NCBI RefSeq assembly: GCF_017168145.1
Contig: NZ_JADQTL010000008.1
Span: 62,001-126,000 of the forward strand
DNA length: 64,000 nucleotides
Direction: 5' to 3'
From: Anaerovorax sp. IOR16
GTDB taxonomy: Bacteria; Bacillota; Clostridia; Peptostreptococcales; Anaerovoracaceae
Shown one piece after another: positions 63,285-64,000 of this stretch. Each line of letters starts with the position of its first letter. Positions within the stretch are counted from its first letter, which is position 1. The translations under genes and the position numbers were made by a program. A model generated the notes under the pieces. That model was not told the DNA's origin and searched no databases. It saw only the letters and a program-made list of their open reading frames with translations.

Positions 63285-64000
63285 CTATTTCTTATTTACT
63301 TTTTTGTAAAAGTCTTTCAATTCCTCATAGGATTGTTTAAAGTTTTCAAATTCTTCTTTATATAATGCAACGTTTTTAGGATTCGGTTCATATACTTGAG
63401 ATACCATAGCCCATTGCTTTGCATCATCAAAGGATTCATACATTCCAAGCCCTAACGCCGCTAAGAATGCCCCTCCGATTGCACCTGCAACCTGAGAATC
63501 CTTAACAACCTCAATTTTACGATTGAAAATATCGGCAAATATCTGCATCCAGGTTTTACTCTTTGTGCCGCCACCGAGAATTCTGACCACAGAGGTCTTC
63601 TGACCCAAATCATTTTCCATGCTGTCATAACACCACTTAAGGTTATATGCTATGCTTTCCATCACCGCTCTCAGCATATGATTTTTTGTATGAAGCATTC
63701 CTATGTTCAGGAATGCGCCTCTAACAAATACGTCCTGAACTGGACTCCTTTCTCCACTAATCCAAGGGTTAAAAATCAATCCGTTGCATCCCGGTGGAAT
63801 CAGCTCTACAAGATGATCCATAAAAGCATAAATGTTCGGAATCAGAGTACTTTCTTTTTCTGATCCAAAGAAATTATCAATAAACCAATTATATGTAGCA
63901 CAGCAAGTTTCTGTAGAATATACCCATAGTTGCATATCCGGATCGGCAGACATAATGCAGCCTCCGCCATTGGATAGTGTAGCTACCTTATTCGTACCTA
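63285..64000 (-). CDS. FGGY-family carbohydrate kinase, 5' end beyond the window
   Basis: The C-terminal 238 residues of a kinase related to xylulokinase and gluconokinase. Family motifs are GLIFNPWISGERSPVQDVFVRG and VRILGGGTKSKTWMQIFADI, then VAGAIGGAFLAALGLG. The frame stays open to the window edge (reading GTNKVATLSNGGGCIM upstream of an internal ATG at 63953), so the N-terminal ATP-binding half is missing only because of the cut. FGGY kinases phosphorylate sugars or polyols. It is the first visible gene of the RuBisCO-like operon and likely makes the phosphorylated substrate. Confidence 0.88.
   Translation of the reverse strand, partial: GTNKVATLSNGGGCIMSADPDMQLWVYSTETCCATYNWFIDNFFGSEKESTLIPNIYAFMDHLVELIPPGCNGLIFNPWISGERSPVQDVFVRGAFLNIGMLHTKNHMLRAVMESIAYNLKWCYDSMENDLGQKTSVVRILGGGTKSKTWMQIFADIFNRKIEVVKDSQVAGAIGGAFLAALGLGMYESFDDAKQWAMVSQVYEPNPKNVALYKEEFENFKQSYEELKDFYKKVNKK

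Overview
The window is about 64 kb of AT-rich DNA with strong GGAGG-type ribosome binding sites, a spore-cortex-type amidase (CwlD-like), a Spo0E-like motif, S-layer-homology (SLH) surface proteins and a monomeric [FeFe]-hydrogenase-like protein. This points to an anaerobic, probably spore-forming member of the Clostridia (Lachnospiraceae/Clostridiales-like). Species cannot be named from the sequence alone. No rRNA, tRNA or CRISPR was seen.

Layout. 1-4.9 kb: a membrane-anchored protein of unknown role, a flavodoxin-like protein that seems to start at ATT, a DMT exporter, and a Drr-type ABC exporter preceded by a coupled 29-codon ORF. 4.9-12.5 kb: two copies of one IS1182-family element in opposite orientation on either side of an SsuABC/ThiXYZ-type uptake operon. 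Each copy sits in, and has duplicated, a rho-independent terminator palindrome, and the second copy carries a nested IS256-family element. 12.5-25.6 kb: a Spo0E-MEDS fusion, a DHA2 MFS pump, a secreted GH18 chitinase with a SIMPL protein, a BlaI/BlaR1 pair with two operators, an MnmM-like methyltransferase, NADP-type glutamate dehydrogenase, a lipoyl-domain protein paired with a DUF5714 protein, a transglutaminase-like lipoprotein, the amidase and a small membrane protein. 25.8-32.6 kb: a two-component system with a membrane accessory protein, a PAS-GGDEF-HD-GYP protein, and an Ogg-type DNA glycosylase.

32.7-52.7 kb is a cell-surface region. It holds a TetR regulator with a near-perfect operator and, behind it, a ~1,680-residue SLH protein; a PEBP protein; and a ~10 kb SLH surface-protein locus now in pieces. 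One break is a single-base frameshift near 43,346. The other is an internal segment of about 250 bp that lies inverted near 48.45-48.73 kb between short inverted repeats. A large MalT/SARP-type regulator precedes the locus.

52.9-64 kb: a tandem GNAT protein, the hydrogenase-like protein, a TetM-like translational GTPase fused to a NYN ribonuclease domain, a CYTH protein, and a leftward operon cut by the window edge: FGGY kinase, MFS transporter, class III aminotransferase, RuBisCO-like protein and MtnX-like HAD phosphatase. This operon is the best candidate for an undescribed pathway. It pairs the enolase and phosphatase types of methionine salvage with a sugar-kinase, importer and aminotransferase, and lacks the rest of the methionine-salvage genes.

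Several breaks fall in homopolymers (transposase A8/A9, cwlD G6/A5, the giant gene at an A run), so either real slippage/decay or sequencing error must be considered for each.
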